From Bacteroidales bacterium (lineage in GTDB: Bacteria > Bacteroidota > Bacteroidia > Bacteroidales > Bacteroidaceae), in the NCBI GenBank assembly GCA_015060965.1, contig SUXN01000001.1, positions 56,411 to 120,410 on the forward strand: a stretch of DNA of 64,000 nt, given 5' to 3'. The notes under the pieces are model-generated. The model had not been told where the DNA came from, did not search any database, and was given only the letters and a program-made list of their open reading frames with translations. Below, in pieces: positions 61,435-64,000 of this stretch; within the stretch, counting starts at the first letter, position 1, and each line of letters opens with the position of its first letter. Position numbers and translations under genes: made by a program.

Positions 61435-63151
61435 AATAGACCTATTCAACTATGCGCGTCGCGCTACTGTTGAGGTCAATGTGGGTGGTGTGACAATAGG
61501 TTGCACCAATCCGGTGCGTGTGCAGTCTATGACCAACACAAGCACTATGGATACCGACGGCAGTGTGGAGCAGGTGCTCCGCATTGTGGCAAAGGGCGGT
61601 GAGCTTGTGCGTCTTACGACCCAGGGTAACCGCGAAGCGGTCAATATGGGCGATATAAAGGCGCAGCTCAAGGCGCGTGGCTGTAATGTCCCCCTTGTGG
61701 CAGACGTTCACTTCAATGCGGCTGTGGCCGATACGGCGGCACGTTATGCCGACAAGGTACGTGTCAACCCCGGTAACTATGTGGATGCTGCACGTACTTT
61801 CAAGCATATCGATTACACCGATGCCGAATATGCCGAGGAGCTTGTGCGCCTGCGTGAGCGCTTTGTGGCGTTCCTCGACATATGCAAGGCCGAGGGCCGT
61901 GCTGTGCGTGTGGGCGTGAACCACGGTTCGCTCAGTGACCGTATCATGAGCCGCTACGGCGACACTCCGTCGGGCGTGGTGGAGTCATGCATGGAGTTTC
62001 TGCGAATCTGTCGCGACGAGAACTTCAACAATGTGGTGGTGTCGATAAAGACAAGCAACACCACAATGATGGTGACTACAGTGCGTCGCCTTGTGCGTGT
62101 GATGGCAGAGGAGGGTATCGTTTATCCTCTTCACCTGGGTGTTACCGAGGCCGGTGATGCCGAGGACGGCCGCATAAAGAGCGCAGTAGGTATCGGTGCC
62201 TTGCTTGCCGACGGTATCGGTGACACGGTACGTGTGTCGCTTGCCGAGTCTCCCGAGAATGAGATACCTGTTGCAAAGGAACTTGTTGAATATGTGGCAT
62301 TGCGCAAGGATGCTCCGGCCATTGAAGCTGTTGTTGCCGACGAATTCAATTATGAAGAGCCCGTACGTCGCAAGACTCGTTCGTTTGGCATAATAGGCGG
62401 AGAGAATGTCCCGGTAGTTGTAGGTGGCGAGGTCGATGACAAGGATATTGCTTCTGATGTCGCTGCGGACCTTATGCCTGTCGCGACTATGGATAATGCC
62501 AATGATACCCGATTCATTGCCGTTACATACAGTGACCTCACCCCGGAAAACATTGCGAAGATAAAATCACTCAAGGATATTGCTCTTGTCGCTTCATCGG
62601 ACCATGTAAATGCGGTGGGTGAATTGCGTGCCTTGGTGCATCGTCTTATGGCTGAGGGCGTTCAAGCGCCTGTCATTATCCGTCGTCAGTATAACGAGAG
62701 TTCTGTTGAGGCTCTCCGTATCAAGGCTTCTGCCGATCTTGGCGTGCTCCTGATTGACGGTCTTGTCGATGGTCTGTGGATTGAGAACCCGTCAAGCAGC
62801 GCCGAGGAACTCAATGCTTTGGCATTCGGAATCCTGCAAGCCACCCGTGCCCGCATAAGCAAGACCGAGTATATCGCTTGCCCCGGTTGCGGACGTACAA
62901 TGTACGACCTGCAGGGTACTCTTGCCCGTATCAAGGCAGCGACAGGCCATTTGAAAGGCCTAAAGATTGGTGTCATGGGCTGTATTGTGAACGGTCCGGG
63001 CGAGATGGCCGATGCCGATTACGGCTATGTGGGAGCAGCCCGCGGAAAAGTCTCTCTCTACCGCCGCAAGGAGTGCGTAGAGAAGAATATCCCAGAGGAT
63101 GAGGCTATAGAGAGATTGTTACAGCTCATTGAGAATGACAAGAATCTCTGA
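61415..63151 (+). CDS. ispG: 4-Hydroxy-3-methylbut-2-en-1-yl diphosphate synthase (flavodoxin/ferredoxin), long form
   Basis: MEP-pathway iron-sulfur enzyme, 578 residues. N-terminal TIM barrel (VQSMTNTSTMDT, RLTTQGNREA, VADVHFN, GVNHGSLSDR), a central insertion of about 200 residues (about 280-480) found in the plant/Bacteroidota form but not in the shorter E. coli enzyme, then the [4Fe-4S] part with CPGCGR near 488 and MGCIVNGPGEMADADYGYVG near 522-541. The ATG lies inside the end of purE. A terminator follows. Confidence 0.96.
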   Translation: MSTRQTKIDLFNYARRATVEVNVGGVTIGCTNPVRVQSMTNTSTMDTDGSVEQVLRIVAKGGELVRLTTQGNREAVNMGDIKAQLKARGCNVPLVADVHFNAAVADTAARYADKVRVNPGNYVDAARTFKHIDYTDAEYAEELVRLRERFVAFLDICKAEGRAVRVGVNHGSLSDRIMSRYGDTPSGVVESCMEFLRICRDENFNNVVVSIKTSNTTMMVTTVRRLVRVMAEEGIVYPLHLGVTEAGDAEDGRIKSAVGIGALLADGIGDTVRVSLAESPENEIPVAKELVEYVALRKDAPAIEAVVADEFNYEEPVRRKTRSFGIIGGENVPVVVGGEVDDKDIASDVAADLMPVATMDNANDTRFIAVTYSDLTPENIAKIKSLKDIALVASSDHVNAVGELRALVHRLMAEGVQAPVIIRRQYNESSVEALRIKASADLGVLLIDGLVDGLWIENPSSSAEELNALAFGILQATRARISKTEYIACPGCGRTMYDLQGTLARIKAATGHLKGLKIGVMGCIVNGPGEMADADYGYVGAARGKVSLYRRKECVEKNIPEDEAIERLLQLIENDKNL

Positions 63152-63188
63152 TTCTCTGTTAGGGAATCCTTTGTTGTCACACAAAAAT

Positions 63189-63213
63189 CAGGGCTGCACA
63201 ATGTGCAGCCCTG
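63189..63213 (+). terminator. Terminator after ispG
   Basis: CAGGGCTGCAC (63189-63199) pairs with GTGCAGCCCTG (63203-63213), loop AAT, with further CACAC/GTGTG pairing outside. It may also serve the convergent small membrane gene. Confidence 0.75.
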
Positions 63214-63319
63214 GCTGTGTGTATATATGTCATTCTTTAACACCGGATTAGTGCTCCTGTGAAACTTGAAAGATGGACCGCTTTAGAGGTAATAAAGATG
63301 ATGATGTTGATTTTGCAAC

Positions 63320-63508
63320 TCAAGAATTTTTGTTCTTTCTGTTAAAAAATCTGTCGAACAGATACATCGCTACAGCAAAGATTATTGCTTGAATGGCATA
63401 GACATATAATGCATTATCATTATTGAGGATAAATTCATCTCCAATCCACATGAGGAGTGCAAACAATACTCCTTCGATTAAAGCTCCAATGATTCTGTAG
63501 ATTTCCAT
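63320..63508 (-). CDS. Small two-helix membrane protein, unknown function
   Basis: 62 residues: a first hydrophobic helix (about 6-21), a short polar turn (GDEFILNNDN), a second hydrophobic helix (about 33-52), and a basic tail rich in Arg, Lys and Asn. I do not recognise it. ATG 63508 is chosen because it opens directly into the first helix; the longer frame reaches 63580. No clear TAnnTTTG promoter; an inverted repeat TGTGGCG/CGCCACA (63537-63566) lies upstream. Given its size and the lack of context it could be a chance frame. Confidence 0.45.
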   Translation of the reverse strand: MEIYRIIGALIEGVLFALLMWIGDEFILNNDNALYVYAIQAIIFAVAMYLFDRFFNRKNKNS

Positions 63509-63645
63509 AAAATTAGATGTTTGTATGTTTCTTGTTTGTGGCGTCATATAATGTGCACGCGCCACATCGTTTGCTTTCAAAAGCCGGTACTAATATATGA
63601 CAAAACTGGTATATAAACAAATTCAACAGCTGAATTATAAAAAAG

Positions 63646-63679
63646 AGACAGCGTGTAGCTATGAAGTTACACGCTGTCT
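63646..63679 (-). terminator. Intrinsic terminator of the orphan small transcript
   Basis: A 12-bp stem AGACAGCGTGTA (63646-63657) with TACACGCTGTCT (63668-63679), 10-base loop. On the minus strand it is followed by CTTTTTTATAA, a good U-tract. Confidence 0.8.
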
Positions 63680-63820
63680 TGCTATTTGATTTTTAGTCTG
63701 TTTCCCGGATTACTTGACTTCTTCGAAATCAACTATCATTCACTATCAATGCGTTAGCACTGGATGTTGCGTCCATGTAGCAAGAATCAAAATAAACATT
63801 GATAATCAACGTGTTACAAA
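63646..63820 (-). ncRNA. Candidate small RNA or leader-peptide transcript
   Basis: About 175 bases between a consensus promoter and a strong intrinsic terminator on the minus strand, with no ORF of normal size. It contains TTGATTATCAA (palindromic, 63797-63810 region), a TGGA/TCCA hairpin, and two tiny reading frames: a 15-codon one starting MDATSSANAL and an overlapping 9-codon one. No match to tRNA, SRP RNA, tmRNA or RNase P features was seen. It could be a regulatory RNA, a short peptide gene, or a relic leader. Confidence 0.45.
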
Positions 63821-63827
63821 ACCAATG

Positions 63828-63859
63828 CAAAGGTATGATATTCTACCCGAACAACCAAA
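63828..63859 (-). promoter_or_regulatory. Strong orphan promoter
   Basis: Minus-strand TTTG (63856-63859), 20 bases, TACCTTTG (63828-63835): same elements and spacing as the greA promoter. It drives transcription into 63646-63820, which holds no normal gene. Confidence 0.72.
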
Positions 63860-63900
63860 AGAAAATACGTAAAAAGCACAAACCTGCTACATTTTAATAA

Positions 63901-64000
63901 TTATACTTCTACTTCTACTAGTCCTCCTTTTTCATAATCTAATCTCATTGGAACATTGTCATAAATATATTCAAATCTCCCATCTATGTTTTCTGCACCA
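63901..64000 (-). CDS. 3' end of an unidentified AT-rich gene
   Basis: The last 32 codons of a minus-strand gene enter from the right edge, in frame from 63999 to the TAA at 63901-63903. The visible C-terminus includes RFEYIYDNVPMRLDYEKGG and ends LVEVEV. Codon choice is strikingly A/T-rich (AGA, TTA, ATA, GAA, AAA) compared with the GC-richer genes to the left, which hints at acquired DNA beyond the edge. Too short to assign a family. Confidence 0.6.
   Translation of the reverse strand, partial: GAENIDGRFEYIYDNVPMRLDYEKGGLVEVEV

Noticed and set aside
63273..63392. A 39-codon plus-strand frame starting MDRFRGNKDD
   Set aside because: It overlaps the small membrane gene on the other strand, has no promoter, and follows a terminator. 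Neither frame is certain, but the two-helix protein is the better candidate.
1..64000. CRISPR arrays, insertion sequences, prophage genes, rRNA
   Set aside because: No regularly spaced repeats, transposase, integrase or phage structural genes, and no rRNA-like sequence were found on reading both strands.

Overview
The window is chromosomal DNA of a Bacteroidota bacterium, most likely a gut-type Bacteroidales (Bacteroidaceae/Prevotellaceae-like). The signs are two SusC/SusD pairs, a MurF-alanine racemase fusion, class III fructose-bisphosphatase, diaminopimelate dehydrogenase, an S46 dipeptidyl peptidase, a PorX/SprE pair, and promoters of the Bacteroidota type (-33 TTTG, about 20 bases, -7 TAnnTTTG or TAnnTTCG). 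Shine-Dalgarno sequences are nearly absent. No insertion sequence, prophage, integrase, rRNA or CRISPR array was seen.

Layout. 1-12024: one long operon, susC (5' end outside the window) - susD - fasciclin-domain lipoprotein - susC - susD, closed by a strong hairpin; an outer-membrane uptake locus without any enzyme or regulator in view. 12064-15392: sirtuin, a 53-residue rubredoxin, then on the minus strand a YgiQ-type radical SAM protein coupled to a small unknown protein. 15501-20445 (minus): sprE/porW - porX - tsaE, tying type IX secretion regulation to a tRNA-modification ATPase. 20519-25024: a small Cys/His-motif membrane protein, two FKBP isomerases, an Lrp/AsnC regulator and a fusion of a C26 glutamine-amidotransferase-like hydrolase with an M19 dipeptidase. 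25185-25259: tRNA-Pro(GGG). 25540-30228: a 1562-residue secreted protein with CotH kinase-like, dockerin and T9SS sorting domains. 30297-39203: aldo/keto reductase, DPP7-type peptidase, plsC, a stand-alone MetH-activation-domain protein coupled to pyrC, HIT protein, greA, and a TlpA-like lipoprotein without its CxxC. 39466-52544: pnp, ddh, an NSS-family sodium symporter, murF-alr with a GSCFA gene, and dxs-trkA-trkH. 52602-54467 (minus): an AAA/ABC-type ATPase plus DUF4435 (Toprim-like) pair that resembles the two-gene PARIS defence architecture. 54652-63151: Udk-like nucleoside kinase with a ThrRS-like N-terminus, rpoN, a secreted esterase, fbp, purE-ispG. 63320-64000: a small membrane protein, an orphan promoter-terminator unit that may be a small RNA, and the 3' end of an AT-rich gene.

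How the parts work together. SprE and PorX are type IX secretion components, and the CotH/dockerin protein carries a plausible type IX C-terminal signal, so the window holds both machinery and a candidate cargo. Other genes are core metabolism: pyrimidine (pyrC) and purine (purE) synthesis, isoprenoids by the MEP route (dxs, ispG), cell wall and lysine (ddh, murF-alr), gluconeogenesis (fbp), RNA turnover and transcription (pnp, greA, rpoN), potassium uptake (trkA/trkH).

Best leads: the ATPase-DUF4435 pair; a terminator-like hairpin in the greA leader; a cluster of four AAATGACA motifs on the FKBP promoter; the orphan small transcript near 63.7 kb; the C26-M19 fusion; and the CotH-dockerin-T9SS protein. 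All functional statements rest on motif reading by eye; no database search was possible.
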